Source of the DNA: Streptomyces lanatus | GTDB taxonomy: Bacteria > Actinomycetota > Actinomycetes > Streptomycetales > Streptomycetaceae | Length of the DNA: 64,000 nt | Direction: 5' to 3' | NCBI RefSeq assembly: GCF_014655715.1 | Contig: NZ_BNBM01000012.1 | Coordinates: 1 to 64,000, forward strand | Shown: positions 8,103 through 16,371 of the stretch, piece after piece | How the letters are laid out: each line of letters begins with the position of its first letter | How positions within the stretch are numbered: position 1 is the first letter of the stretch | Made by a program: the position numbers and the translations under genes | Notes under the pieces: generated by a model | What the model was told of the DNA's origin: nothing | Seen by the model: only the letters and a program-made list of their open reading frames with translations | Database searches by the model: none

Positions 8103-9113
8103 GTGGCTGCGTACATCATCCGACGCGTCTTCGGCGCGGTGCTGTTGCTGCTGGTGGTCAGCGCAGTCACCTTCGCGATCTTCTTCCTCGTGCCACGGCT
8201 CGGTGGCCAGACCGCCGACCAGCTGGCCACGCAGTACGTCGGCAAGGACGCCAATCCCGACTCCATTGCCGCCGTCAAGCAGAACCTGGGTCTCGACCAG
8301 CCCATCGCCGTCCAGTACTGGGACTACATCAAGGGTCTCGTGGTGGGCGCCGACTACAAGTTCGGTCCCGAGGCCACCCACTGCGGAGCCCCCTGCTTCG
8401 GCTACTCCTTCAAGAGCCATGTCGAGGTGTGGCCCCAGCTGACGGAGCGGATCCCGGTCTCCTTCTCGCTGGCCATCGGTGCCGCCGTGATCTGGGTGAT
8501 CTCCGGTGTCACCATCGGTGTCGTCTCCGCGCTGCGCAAGGGCCGTCCGGTCGACCGCATCGCGATGTTCATCGCGCTCGCCGGCGTCTCCCTGCCGATC
8601 TTCTTCACCGGCCAGCTGCTGAACGCGCTGTTCGTCTACGAAGTCCCCATCTGGGACAGCATCGAGTACGTCCCGTTCACCCAGAACCCGGCCGACTGGG
8701 CCTGGCATCTGATCCTGCCGTGGGTCAGCCTCGCGTTCCTCTTCTCGGCGCTCTACGCCCGACTCACCCGGGCGGGCATGCTGGAGACGATGGGCGAGGA
8801 CTACATCCGCACGGCCAGAGCCAAGGGCCTCAAGGAGACGACGGTGGTCACCAAGCACGGCCTGCGTGCCGCGCTGACGCCCATCGTCACCATCTTCGGT
8901 ATGGACTTCGGCACCCTCGTCGGCACTGCGGTGCTCACCGAGACCGTCTTCTCCCTGCAGGGCATCGGTGCCTACGCGGTCCAGTCCATCAAGGACAACG
9001 ACCTGCCCATCGTGATGGGCGTTACCCTGGTCGCCGCGTTCTTCATCGTCTTCTGCAATCTCGTCGTCGACCTGGTGTACGCAGCCATCGACCCCAGGGT
9101 GAGGTACTCGTGA
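8103..9113 (+). CDS. Oligopeptide/dipeptide ABC transporter permease (DppB/OppB type)
   Basis: This 336-residue membrane permease begins AAYIIRRVFGAVLLLLVVSAVTF, a typical OppB first helix. The EAA loop (RTARAKGLKETTVVTKHGLRAALTPIV) and the closing VYAAIDPRVRYS motif are standard. It pairs with the OppC-type permease at 5235 to form the channel. The GTG start at 8103 gives a family-length N-terminus. Its TGA overlaps the GTG of the next gene (GTGA), so the ATPase is translationally coupled. Confidence 0.93.
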   Translation: MAAYIIRRVFGAVLLLLVVSAVTFAIFFLVPRLGGQTADQLATQYVGKDANPDSIAAVKQNLGLDQPIAVQYWDYIKGLVVGADYKFGPEATHCGAPCFGYSFKSHVEVWPQLTERIPVSFSLAIGAAVIWVISGVTIGVVSALRKGRPVDRIAMFIALAGVSLPIFFTGQLLNALFVYEVPIWDSIEYVPFTQNPADWAWHLILPWVSLAFLFSALYARLTRAGMLETMGEDYIRTARAKGLKETTVVTKHGLRAALTPIVTIFGMDFGTLVGTAVLTETVFSLQGIGAYAVQSIKDNDLPIVMGVTLVAAFFIVFCNLVVDLVYAAIDPRVRYS

Positions 9114-10192
9114 GCAAGATCGAGAAAGCGGCGCTCGGCGAACCCGCCGTCGCCGCCCCGTCCGACTCGGACGACGCGTTCCTTTCCGTACGGGATCTGC
9201 GCATCCACTTCAACACCGACGACGGCCTGGTCAAGTCGGTGGACGGCGTCAGCTTCGATGTGAAGCGCGGCCGGACTCTCGGCATCGTCGGCGAGTCCGG
9301 CTCCGGCAAGTCAGTCACCTCGCTCGGCGTGATGGGCCTGCACCGCTCGGCCAACGCCAAGGTCTCCGGCGAGGTCTGGCTGGACGGCCAGGAGCTGGTC
9401 GGCGCCGACCCCGACGACGTACGCCGGCTGCGCGGCCGCAAGATGGCGATGATCTTCCAGGATCCGCTGTCCGCGATGCACCCGTACTACACGGTGGGCC
9501 AGCAGATCATCGAGGCGTACCGGGTCCACCACAAGGTCAGCAAGAAGGAGGCCCGCAAGCGGGCCGTCGAGATGCTGGACCGGGTGGGCATCCCCGAGCC
9601 GGACAAGCGCGTCGACGGCTATCCGCACGAGTTCTCCGGCGGTATGCGCCAGCGCGCCATGATCGCCATGGCGCTGGTGAACAACCCCGAGCTGCTCATC
9701 GCGGACGAGCCGACCACCGCCCTGGACGTCACCGTGCAGGCGCAGATCCTCGACCTGATCCGGGATCTGCAGAAGGAGTTCGGCTCCGCGGTCATCATGA
9801 TCACGCACGATCTGGGCGTGGTCGCCGAGATGGCCGACGACCTGCTGGTGATGTACGCGGGCCGGCCCGTGGAGCGCGGCCCCGCCGAGTCCGTCTTCTC
9901 CGAGCCCCGCCACCCCTACACCTGGGGCCTGCTCGGCTCGATGCCGCGCCTGGATCGCGAGGAGACCGACCGCCTCATCCCGATCAAGGGGGCCCCGCCC
10001 TCCCTGATCAACGTCCCGTCCGGCTGCGCCTTCAACCCGCGCTGCCCGTACGCCGACATCCCGAAGGACAACGTCACCCGCACGGTCCGCCCCGAGCTGA
10101 CCGAGGTCGGCAGCGAGCACTGGGCCGCCTGCCACATGGACCAGGAGCAGCGGGAGCGGATCTGGACCGAAGAGATTGCGCCGAAGCTGTGA
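9110..10192 (+). CDS. Oligopeptide ABC transporter ATP-binding protein (DppD/OppD type)
   Basis: This 360-residue ATPase has Walker A (GESGSGKS), Q-loop (IFQDPLSAMHP), signature (FSGGMRQR) and Walker B (LLIADEPTTALD) motifs. Its C-terminal oligopeptide/dipeptide domain carries the cysteine pattern CAFNPRCPYA...WAACH expected for the OppD/DppD group, where such cysteines can bind an iron-sulfur cluster. The GTG start overlaps the permease stop by 4 nt, and its own stop overlaps the next ATPase by 4 nt. Confidence 0.94.
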   Translation: MSKIEKAALGEPAVAAPSDSDDAFLSVRDLRIHFNTDDGLVKSVDGVSFDVKRGRTLGIVGESGSGKSVTSLGVMGLHRSANAKVSGEVWLDGQELVGADPDDVRRLRGRKMAMIFQDPLSAMHPYYTVGQQIIEAYRVHHKVSKKEARKRAVEMLDRVGIPEPDKRVDGYPHEFSGGMRQRAMIAMALVNNPELLIADEPTTALDVTVQAQILDLIRDLQKEFGSAVIMITHDLGVVAEMADDLLVMYAGRPVERGPAESVFSEPRHPYTWGLLGSMPRLDREETDRLIPIKGAPPSLINVPSGCAFNPRCPYADIPKDNVTRTVRPELTEVGSEHWAACHMDQEQRERIWTEEIAPKL

Positions 10193-11478
10193 GCGACGAA
10201 AAAGCGGTGAGCATCCCGAAACAGGCAGGCTCCACCCTCACCGAGGACAGCGCCGGCGACGGCGAGGTCCTGCTGAGGGTCTCCGGCCTGAAGAAGCACT
10301 TCCCGATCCGCAAGGGCCTGCTCCAGCGGCAGACCGGTGCGGTACGCGCGGTCGACGGCATCGACTTCGAGGTGCGCAAGGGCGAGACGCTGGGCGTCGT
10401 CGGTGAGTCCGGCTGCGGCAAGTCGACGATGGGGCGGCTGATCACCCGGCTGCTCGAACCGACCGGCGGCACCGTGGAGTTCGAGGGCCGGGACATCACA
10501 CACCTCGGGGTCGGGCAGATGCGCCCGATGCGCCGCGATGTGCAGATGATCTTCCAGGACCCGTACTCCTCGCTGAACCCCCGGCACACCATCGGCACCA
10601 TCGTCGGCGCCCCCTTCAAGCTCCAGGGCGTCCAGCCCGAGGGCGGTGTCAAGAAGGAGGTCCAGCGGCTGCTCTCGGTGGTCGGTCTCAACCCCGAGCA
10701 CTACAACCGCTATCCGCACGAGTTCTCCGGCGGCCAGCGCCAGCGCATCGGCATCGCCCGCGCCCTCGCGCTCAACCCCAAGCTGGTCGTGGCCGACGAG
10801 CCCGTCTCCGCCCTCGACGTGTCGATCCAGGCCCAGGTCGTGAACCTGCTGGACGACCTCCAGGAGGAGCTCGGCCTCACGTACGTGATCATCGCCCACG
10901 ACCTGTCCGTCGTACGGCATGTCTCGGACCGTATCGCGGTGATGTACCTCGGCAAGATCGTCGAGCTCGCCGACCGCGAGTCGCTGTACACGGCGCCGAT
11001 GCACCCGTACACCAAGGCCCTGATGTCGGCGGTGCCGATCCCGGACCCGAAGCGGCGGGGCGTCAAGAGCGAGCGCATCCTGCTCCGCGGCGATGTGCCC
11101 TCGCCGATCGCCCCGCCGAGCGGCTGCCGCTTCCACACCCGGTGCTGGAAGGCGACGGAGGTCTGCCGTACGACGGAGCCGCCGCTGCTGGAGCTGAAGC
11201 CCGGCCAGCGGGTGGCGTGCCACCACCCGGAGAACTTCCAGGACCAGCAGCCGCAGGACACCGTGCTGCTGTCGGTGGCCAAGGAGGCCGCGGAGCTGGT
11301 GGCCGACGAGGTGCTCGCCGAGTCGGCGGAGACGTCGGCGGCAGTGGCGGCGGTGGCGGCGGAGGTCTCCGAAGCCGCCGAGGCTCCGGTCGCCGAGGAC
11401 GCCTCCGAGGCCGCGGCCGCCGAGGACGACGCCGAGGCTCCGGCTTCCGAAGACGTCACGGACGGCGACAACAAGTAA
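10189..11478 (+). CDS. Oligopeptide ABC transporter ATP-binding protein (DppF/OppF type) with acidic tail
   Basis: This 429-residue partner ATPase has Walker A (GESGCGKST), Q-loop (IFQDPYSSLNPRH), signature (FSGGQRQR) and Walker B (LVVADEPVSALD). The oligopeptide domain has CRFHTRCWKA...VACHHP. After about residue 347 it carries an unusual extension of roughly 80 residues that is almost entirely Ala, Glu, Val, Asp and Ser and ends in VTDGDNK. The family normally stops near the CHHP motif. The tail may be a disordered or surface-exposed acidic segment of unknown purpose. Confidence 0.93.
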   Translation: MSDEKAVSIPKQAGSTLTEDSAGDGEVLLRVSGLKKHFPIRKGLLQRQTGAVRAVDGIDFEVRKGETLGVVGESGCGKSTMGRLITRLLEPTGGTVEFEGRDITHLGVGQMRPMRRDVQMIFQDPYSSLNPRHTIGTIVGAPFKLQGVQPEGGVKKEVQRLLSVVGLNPEHYNRYPHEFSGGQRQRIGIARALALNPKLVVADEPVSALDVSIQAQVVNLLDDLQEELGLTYVIIAHDLSVVRHVSDRIAVMYLGKIVELADRESLYTAPMHPYTKALMSAVPIPDPKRRGVKSERILLRGDVPSPIAPPSGCRFHTRCWKATEVCRTTEPPLLELKPGQRVACHHPENFQDQQPQDTVLLSVAKEAAELVADEVLAESAETSAAVAAVAAEVSEAAEAPVAEDASEAAAAEDDAEAPASEDVTDGDNK

Positions 11479-11487
11479 GCAAGCCAC

Positions 11488-11520
11488 GGCCCCCGCCTTC
11501 CTTTGTAAGGCGGGGGCCTT
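11488..11520 (+). terminator. Terminator of the oligopeptide ABC operon
   Basis: A 12-bp perfect stem (GGCCCCCGCCTT paired with AAGGCGGGGGCC) around a 7-nt loop lies 10 nt after the last ATPase stop and is followed by TTGT. Confidence 0.85.
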
Positions 11521-11529
11521 GTACTGGGT

Positions 11530-11535
11530 CAGAAT
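11530..11535 (+). promoter_or_regulatory. Candidate -10 box, leaderless start of the TRIC-type gene
   Basis: CAGAAT lies 6 nt before the GTG at 11542, directly after the terminator, and no Shine-Dalgarno is present. The spacing predicts transcription starting at or next to the start codon. Confidence 0.35.
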
Positions 11536-11541
11536 GTACGG

Positions 11542-12198
11542 GTGCTCCAGCAATTGTTCAGCCCGTCCGTCCAGCACACGCTCGACCTGATCGGCATCTT
11601 CGTCTTCGCGATCTCCGGCGCCCTGCTGGCCGTCCGCAAGAACTTCGACGTCTTCGGCATCGCCGTGCTCGCCGAGGTCACCGCCCTGGGCGGCGGGCTG
11701 TTCCGGGACGTGATCATCGGCGCCGTGCCCCCGGCCGCCTTCACGGACCTGGGGTACTTCTTCACGCCCCTGCTCGCCGCGGTCCTCGTCGTCTTCCTGC
11801 ACCCGCACGTGGAGCGCATCCAGACCGGCGTGAACGTCTTCGACGCGGCGGGCCTCGGCCTGTTCTGCGTCGCCGGGACGGCGAAGGCGTACGACTACGG
11901 CCTCAACCTCACCGCCTCGGCCACCCTCGGCCTCGCGACCGCCGTGGGCGGCGGTGTGCTGCGCGACGTCCTCGCCAACGAGGTGCCGTCACTGCTGCGC
12001 TGGGACCGCGACCTGTACGCGGTCCCGGCGATCGTCGGCGCCACGATGACGGTCCTGTGCATCCACTACGACGCCCTGACCCCGCTCACGAGCACCCTCG
12101 CGGCCGTCACGGCCTTCGTGCTCCGGTTGCTGGCGATGCGCTTCCACTGGCGAGCTCCGCGTGCCTGGAACCGCCGGTCGACGGTGCGAGAGGAGTAG
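11542..12198 (+). CDS. TRIC-type cation channel family membrane protein (UPF0126)
   Basis: This 218-residue protein has about seven membrane helices built as two repeats. Each repeat carries the family motif of a glycine triplet followed by R-D: GGGLFRDVIIGAVPP and GGGVLRDVLANEVP. This is the YadS/UPF0126 family, related to trimeric intracellular cation (TRIC) channels that conduct monovalent cations across the membrane. The GTG start has no visible ribosome site. Its last 92 nt overlap the convergent esterase gene on the other strand. Confidence 0.88.
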   Translation: MLQQLFSPSVQHTLDLIGIFVFAISGALLAVRKNFDVFGIAVLAEVTALGGGLFRDVIIGAVPPAAFTDLGYFFTPLLAAVLVVFLHPHVERIQTGVNVFDAAGLGLFCVAGTAKAYDYGLNLTASATLGLATAVGGGVLRDVLANEVPSLLRWDRDLYAVPAIVGATMTVLCIHYDALTPLTSTLAAVTAFVLRLLAMRFHWRAPRAWNRRSTVREE

Positions 12199-13348
12199 CC
12201 CCCGGCCCCGTACAGGCCCGGTGCTCGCCGCCGCCCATCACCTCGGTCAGCCAGCGGAACGCGGGCACGACCTGGGGCTTCCACAGCGCCATGGTGTGGC
12301 CGCCGGCGTCGGCCGGGACGAACACGACGTTCACGGTCGTCGGCGCCTTCGCGATCCGCTTCAGCGCCATCGCCGCCTCGTACCCGTCCTTCGGCTGACC
12401 GGACAGGTACAGCGCGACGCGCGGCGGGACCCGGGAGTCCCTCAGGAGCACATACGGGTTGTTCGCGTCCCGCAGCGCCGGGGTCTTCCCGGCCAGCGAC
12501 TGGGGTACGGCGATGGGGTCGTTGTAGCCCGACATGCTGACCGCGGCCCGATAGCGGTCGGGGTGGGCCACCGCCAGCTTCGCCGCGCAGTGCGCACCCG
12601 CCGAGTATCCGGCGACGGCCCAGCCGTCCGGCGCTGCCTGGGCGCGGAAGTTGTCCATGACCATCTTCGGCACATCGATGCTGAGCCAGCTGTCGGCGTT
12701 CACCTTGCCCGGTATGTTCGCGCAGCCGGTGTCCTTGCCGGGCAGCAGTGTGGTGCGCGCCGAGACGATGATGAACGGCTCGATCTGCCCGCTGCGCATC
12801 AGCGGCGCGAGCTGCTCGGGCGCGTCCATCGTGCCGTACCAGGCCTTCGACGAGCCCGGATAGCCCGGCAGCACCTCGACGACGGGGAAGCGGTGGTTGC
12901 GGTAGGCGGGCTCGTGGTACTGCGGCGGCAGCCAGACGTTGACCTCGGCGTGCACCCCGGACACCCGGCCCTTGAGCTGGGTGGTGAGCACGCCGCCCTC
13001 GGCGCGCATACCGGGACCCCGGCCCGGCTTGAAGACCTGCTTGACCTTGGGCAGCTTCTCCAGGGCGATCCCGCCGGTACCGCTCGCCCCGAGGTCGGCC
13101 GCCTGCTGCACATGGTCACTGGTGCCGAGCAGGTCGCCCCAGTTGTCGTACAGCTGGTTGGAGTTGTTGACCAGCGTGAAGACCAGGGCGACGGCGGTGC
13201 CCTGGGCGAACGCCAGCATCAGCATCCGGACGGCGCCCCGCACGACCTTGGGCCCGCGCACCCGTGACCAGAGGACGAGCGGCAGCACCACGGCGACGAC
13301 GCACAGCACGACGAGCGTGTAGAGGAACGGGGTCCCGGTGAGACTCAT
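12107..13348 (-). CDS. Membrane-anchored alpha/beta hydrolase, esterase D / antigen-85-like fold
   Basis: The 413-residue protein has two N-terminal membrane helices (about 8-28 and 40-63), then an extracytoplasmic esterase domain. The nucleophile elbow is GYSAG with S249; a histidine near residue 347 (AGGHTMALW) fits the triad. The domain resembles putative esterases such as Esterase D/Fes and mycolyltransferase-like proteins. The substrate is unknown. The C-terminal 30 or so residues (rich in Ser, Gly, Ala, Pro) are encoded antisense to the end of the TRIC-type gene and may be dispensable. Confidence 0.82.
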   Translation of the reverse strand: MSLTGTPFLYTLVVLCVVAVVLPLVLWSRVRGPKVVRGAVRMLMLAFAQGTAVALVFTLVNNSNQLYDNWGDLLGTSDHVQQAADLGASGTGGIALEKLPKVKQVFKPGRGPGMRAEGGVLTTQLKGRVSGVHAEVNVWLPPQYHEPAYRNHRFPVVEVLPGYPGSSKAWYGTMDAPEQLAPLMRSGQIEPFIIVSARTTLLPGKDTGCANIPGKVNADSWLSIDVPKMVMDNFRAQAAPDGWAVAGYSAGAHCAAKLAVAHPDRYRAAVSMSGYNDPIAVPQSLAGKTPALRDANNPYVLLRDSRVPPRVALYLSGQPKDGYEAAMALKRIAKAPTTVNVVFVPADAGGHTMALWKPQVVPAFRWLTEVMGGGEHRACTGPGATPLAPSTGGSRHAELASGSASPATGARRP

Positions 13349-13480
13349 GTCCTGATAGAGGGACAGATCGGGCCCCGGGTTTCGGGCGAGCCGGACACTT
13401 ACCGAAAAGTTGCCCGAGTCTCATCGGATTCGTTGCTTTCGGCGACAGGAGAAAAGCTACCGCTTAGTAGTTTGTTGTTG

Positions 13481-13486
13481 TACCGT
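13481..13486 (+). promoter_or_regulatory. Candidate -10 box, leaderless start of the thioesterase-like gene
   Basis: TACCGT sits 6 nt before the ATG at 13493 with no Shine-Dalgarno between, so the mRNA probably begins at the start codon. Confidence 0.4.
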
Positions 13487-13492
13487 TCACCC

Positions 13493-14365
13493 ATGCCAGA
13501 AGCAGCCACTGCCCCGATGGCCCCGACGGCCCTGCGGGCCACGATCGGCGACAGCGAGTTCGACCGCGACACCGCGCTCACCCTCCGCGAGCCCGGCGTC
13601 TACGACATCGACCTCTCCGCCGGCTGGACCATCATCAGCGCCGTCAACGGCGGCTATCTGCTGGCCGTCCTCGGCCGCGCCCTCGCGGACGCCCTGTCGC
13701 ACGACGACCCGTTCACGATCTCCGCGCACTACCTGACCGCGTCCCAGCCGGGCCCGGCGGTCGTCCGCACGGACGTGGTGCGCACGGGACGGACCCTGTC
13801 GACCGGCCAGGCATCCCTCCTCCAGTACGACGACGAGGGCCGCGAGGTCGAGCGCATCCGCGTCCTCGCCTCCTACGGCGACCTCGACTCCCTCCCCGAC
13901 GACGTCCGTACGACGGCCGAGCCGCCCGCGATCCCGCCCATGGAGCACTGCTTCGGCCCCGAGGACGGACCAGCACCCGTGTCCGGCAGCTCGGCGATCG
14001 CCGACCGCCTGATGCTCAAGCTCGACCCCTCGACGCTGGGCTGGGCACTCGGCCAGCCCTCGGGCAAGGGCGAGATGAGGGCCTGGTTCGGACTGGCCGA
14101 CGGCCGCGACGCCGACCCGCTCTCGCTGCTCCTCGCGGTCGACGCGCTGCCGCCGACCGCCTTCGAGATCGGCATCTCCGGCTGGGTCCCCACGGTCGAA
14201 CTCACCGTCCACATCCGGTGCCGCCCGGCCCCGGGCCCGCTGCGGGTGTCGATCACCACGCGCAACCTCGCGGGCGGGTTCCTGGAGGAGGACGCGGAGG
14301 TCTGGGACAGCGCGGACCGACTGGTGGCGCAGTCGCGGCAGTTGGCGCGGGTGCGGCTGGGCTGA
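13493..14365 (+). CDS. Thioesterase family protein (TesB-like double hotdog)
   Basis: The 290-residue cytoplasmic protein has a TesB/acyl-CoA thioesterase layout: an N-terminal hotdog (WTIISAVNGGYLLAVLGRAL, then HYLTASQPGPAVV) and a C-terminal hotdog (WVPTVELTVHIRCRPAPGPL, RNLAGGFLEEDAEVWDS, LVAQSRQLAR). It probably hydrolyses an acyl-CoA, substrate unknown. I chose the ATG at 13493 over an upstream in-frame start because MPEAATAP follows a -10-like box at leaderless distance. It is divergent from the esterase gene. Confidence 0.82.
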   Translation: MPEAATAPMAPTALRATIGDSEFDRDTALTLREPGVYDIDLSAGWTIISAVNGGYLLAVLGRALADALSHDDPFTISAHYLTASQPGPAVVRTDVVRTGRTLSTGQASLLQYDDEGREVERIRVLASYGDLDSLPDDVRTTAEPPAIPPMEHCFGPEDGPAPVSGSSAIADRLMLKLDPSTLGWALGQPSGKGEMRAWFGLADGRDADPLSLLLAVDALPPTAFEIGISGWVPTVELTVHIRCRPAPGPLRVSITTRNLAGGFLEEDAEVWDSADRLVAQSRQLARVRLG

Positions 14366-14506
14366 CGCCCGGTCATCGGAGGGGACCTTTGGGCGTGCTT
14401 TGCCCGGTACACAGGTGATCAACAGCAGGGCCTCAAGGTAGGCCCAGCGGGCGTTGGTTGAGTTCCAGTTCCCAGGACCTTCTCATCTCCCTTGGAGCTG
14501 TCTCTC

Positions 14507-14929
14507 ATGAAGCGTGCGCGTCTTCTTCCCGCCGTGGCCCTGCTGGCGCTCTCGCCCTTTGCCCTGGCGGCCTGCGGCTCCGGCGACTCCTCGTCGGACT
14601 CGAACGGCGGCAACTCCGGTCAGCAGCAGTCGTCGTGTCAGCAGCCGTCGGGGGCGCCGAGTGGGGCGCCTTCGGGGATGCCTGGCGGGGCGCCGTCGGC
14701 CGGGGCGTCCGGGGCGTCCGGGGTGCCGTCGGGGGCTCCGAGCGGTGCTCCCAGTGGCGCGCCGAGTGGTGCTCCCGGTGGGGCGCAGGGCGGCGGCCAG
14801 GGTGGTCCCGGTGGCGGGCAGGGCGGTGGCTGTGGCGGTCCCGGTGGGGGTGGCCAGGGTGGTGGGGCGGCTCCCAGTGGTGCGCCGAGCGGTGCGCCGA
14901 GCGTGGCGGCCTCGGCGACCAAGAGCTGA
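14507..14929 (+). CDS. Small lipoprotein with Gly/Ala/Pro/Ser repeats
   Basis: This 140-residue exported protein starts at the ATG with GGAG 9 nt upstream. The signal is MKRARLLPAVALLALSPF with lipobox LAAC (cysteine 23). The mature part has almost no conventional fold: it is made of repeated GAPSG units, then Gly-Gln-Gly runs, with two cysteines. It is likely a surface-anchored, disordered lipoprotein, perhaps in the cell wall. Such proteins are common in Streptomyces and their role is unknown. The repeat number is likely to vary between strains. Confidence 0.85.
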   Translation: MKRARLLPAVALLALSPFALAACGSGDSSSDSNGGNSGQQQSSCQQPSGAPSGAPSGMPGGAPSAGASGASGVPSGAPSGAPSGAPSGAPGGAQGGGQGGPGGGQGGGCGGPGGGGQGGGAAPSGAPSGAPSVAASATKS

Positions 14930-14948
14930 CGCGGGACGTCGTACGACA

Positions 14949-14982
14949 GGGGCGGCACCGGTGAACGGGGGTGCCGCCCCTT
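14949..14982 (+). terminator. Terminator after the repeat lipoprotein
   Basis: GGGGCGGCACC pairs perfectly with GGTGCCGCCCC over an 11-bp stem with a 10-nt loop, followed by TTGG. It also lies just beyond the end of the convergent TetR gene. Confidence 0.75.
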
Positions 14983-15006
14983 GGCGTGCCTGGGCTCGGC
15001 CGGTGT

Positions 15007-15636
15007 TCAGCCCTCCAGCCAGTGCTCACGGCCGATGCTGATCAGCCGCATACGCCGGGTCGCGGCCTGGGCGACGCGGTGCCGCTGCTCCTCGGGCGCC
15101 TCCAGGACGTCCAGGAACAGGGAGGCCGTGATCAGCATCTGGTCGACGTAGAGGTTGGCGAGCATGAGGAGGTCCTCGTCGTCCCAGCCTTCGGAGACCG
15201 GGTCCTTGGCGAGCGCGTCCGTCACCTCCTCGGCGAAACGGGCCAGTTGGCCCTGGATCGCCTCCCGGACGGACTGCACACCGCCGTGCCGCTCGCGGGC
15301 GATGAAGCGGACGTGGGCCGGGTGCGTCTGGACGTGCCGGTCGATCAACTCGACGGCCCGCTCTATGCGTTGGTCGCTGTCGCCGGCCGAGGAGACGATC
15401 GTGCGGATCATCGGGTGCAGGCTGCCCAGGGCCTCCTCGACGAGGGCGACGCCGAGGTCGGCGGTGGAGCGGAAGTGCCGGTAGAAGGCGGTCGGGGCGA
15501 CGCCGACGGCGCGGGTGACCTCACGCAGGCCGAGACTGCTCAGGCTCTGGTCCTCCAGCAGTCCCAACGCGGCGTCCAGGAGCGCCTGTCGGGTCTTCTG
15601 TTTCTGGGCCTGCCGAAGGCCGAGGGTGTGACTCAT
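15007..15636 (-). CDS. TetR family transcriptional regulator (FabR/DesT-like)
   Basis: The 209-residue regulator has a TetR DNA-binding helix-turn-helix at about residues 20-60 (SLGLREVTRAVGVAPTAFY, then RHFRSTADLG). The AVGVAPTAFYRHF...LG sequence is close to that of FabR/DesT regulators of fatty acid desaturation, so a lipid-related ligand is possible. It faces a small membrane-protein operon across a 146-nt gap that carries three copies of the decamer AACAACTGTT or a 9-bp core of it. These are the probable operator sites for both autoregulation and control of the neighbour. Confidence 0.85.
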   Translation of the reverse strand: MSHTLGLRQAQKQKTRQALLDAALGLLEDQSLSSLGLREVTRAVGVAPTAFYRHFRSTADLGVALVEEALGSLHPMIRTIVSSAGDSDQRIERAVELIDRHVQTHPAHVRFIARERHGGVQSVREAIQGQLARFAEEVTDALAKDPVSEGWDDEDLLMLANLYVDQMLITASLFLDVLEAPEEQRHRVAQAATRRMRLISIGREHWLEG

Positions 15637-15647
15637 GCCATGCAGTT

Positions 15648-15728
15648 AACAACTGTTCTCTGGAATTGAAAAGCCGTACGGCGCGCTAGACTTAGGAGTC
15701 AGTGAACAACTGTTACTACAACTGTTCA
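15648..15728. promoter_or_regulatory. Probable TetR operators and promoter in the divergent gap
   Basis: AACAACTGTT occurs at 15648-15657 and 15705-15714, and ACAACTGTT again at 15718-15726. The first copy lies 12 nt upstream of the TetR start codon. The other two follow a rightward promoter candidate, TTGAAA (15666-15671) and TAGACT (15687-15692), with a short 15-nt spacer. Repressor bound there would block both directions. Confidence 0.6.
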
Positions 15729-15782
15729 CCGAAACGTAACGAGAGAGATCGCCACAAGAGATCTCGGAGGGGGATCCGACCC

Positions 15783-15935
15783 ATGCTGTTCCTCGTCGCC
15801 GCGCTCCTGCTGCTGGGCGTGCTGCTGGGCGCCGTGGCCCACGCGCCGCTCGCCTTCACCGCCGTCACCGCCGCCGTGATCGCCGTATGGCTGGCCGTCT
15901 TCGCCGCCCGCGAGCGTCACGCCCGCCGCAACTGA
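15783..15935 (+). CDS. Small membrane protein (50 residues)
   Basis: This 50-residue protein consists of two hydrophobic segments (LFLVAALLLLGVLLGAVAHA and AFTAVTAAVIAVWLAVFAA) and a basic RERHARRN end, so it is a two-helix or hairpin membrane peptide. The ATG at 15783 is preceded by GGAGGGGG at 9 nt, an excellent ribosome site. It is the first gene of a two-gene unit with the DUF4190 protein 43 nt downstream and is probably controlled by the divergent TetR regulator. No function is known. Confidence 0.75.
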   Translation: MLFLVAALLLLGVLLGAVAHAPLAFTAVTAAVIAVWLAVFAARERHARRN

Positions 15936-15978
15936 CTCCGTCACCCGGACCGAACCGACTCATCAGGAGCTGACACCC

Positions 15979-16257
15979 ATGCAACTCACCGCACCGGCAA
16001 CCACCCGCCCCGGCACCCGCCCGCGCACCCGCGACGCCGACGGCATGGCGGTGGCGTCCTTCATCCTCGGCCTCCTCGGCCTCCTCGTCTTCAACCTCTT
16101 CCTCGGCCCGACCGCCATCGTCCTGGCGACGGTGTCCCTCTGGCGCGGCACCAAGCGCAAGGGGCGGGCATACCTGGGCATGGGGCTGGGCGTGGCCGAC
16201 CTGCTGGTCCTGCTGGCGTTCGTACAGATGGACAGCTCGGTGTCCTGGAGCTTCTAG
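15979..16257 (+). CDS. DUF4190 domain membrane protein
   Basis: The 92-residue protein has a polar N-terminus and two membrane segments: MAVASFILGLLGLLVFNLFL and a second one in LGMGLGVADLLVLLAFVQM. The pattern of a first helix, G-P-x-A-I-V-L, then R-K-G-R-A-Y-L-G-M-G-L-G is the DUF4190 signature. AGGAG lies 9 nt before the ATG. It shares a transcript with the preceding 50-residue membrane peptide. The role is unknown. Confidence 0.8.
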   Translation: MQLTAPATTRPGTRPRTRDADGMAVASFILGLLGLLVFNLFLGPTAIVLATVSLWRGTKRKGRAYLGMGLGVADLLVLLAFVQMDSSVSWSF

Positions 16258-16355
16258 AAGCTCCGGGCCTGGCCGCCACCGCGGGCACCTCGCCACCGAC
16301 GTCGAGGGCAACCCCGGCAAGGCGCCACCGGCTCAAGCCCAACGCGGTGGCCCCG

Positions 16356-16361
16356 TAGAAT
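16356..16361 (+). promoter_or_regulatory. Candidate -10 box, leaderless start of the cysteine desulfurase gene
   Basis: TAGAAT ends 10 nt before the ATG at 16372 and no Shine-Dalgarno is present in CGTCGCCACC, which predicts a leader of about 0-4 nt. Confidence 0.45.
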
Positions 16362-16371
16362 CGTCGCCACC

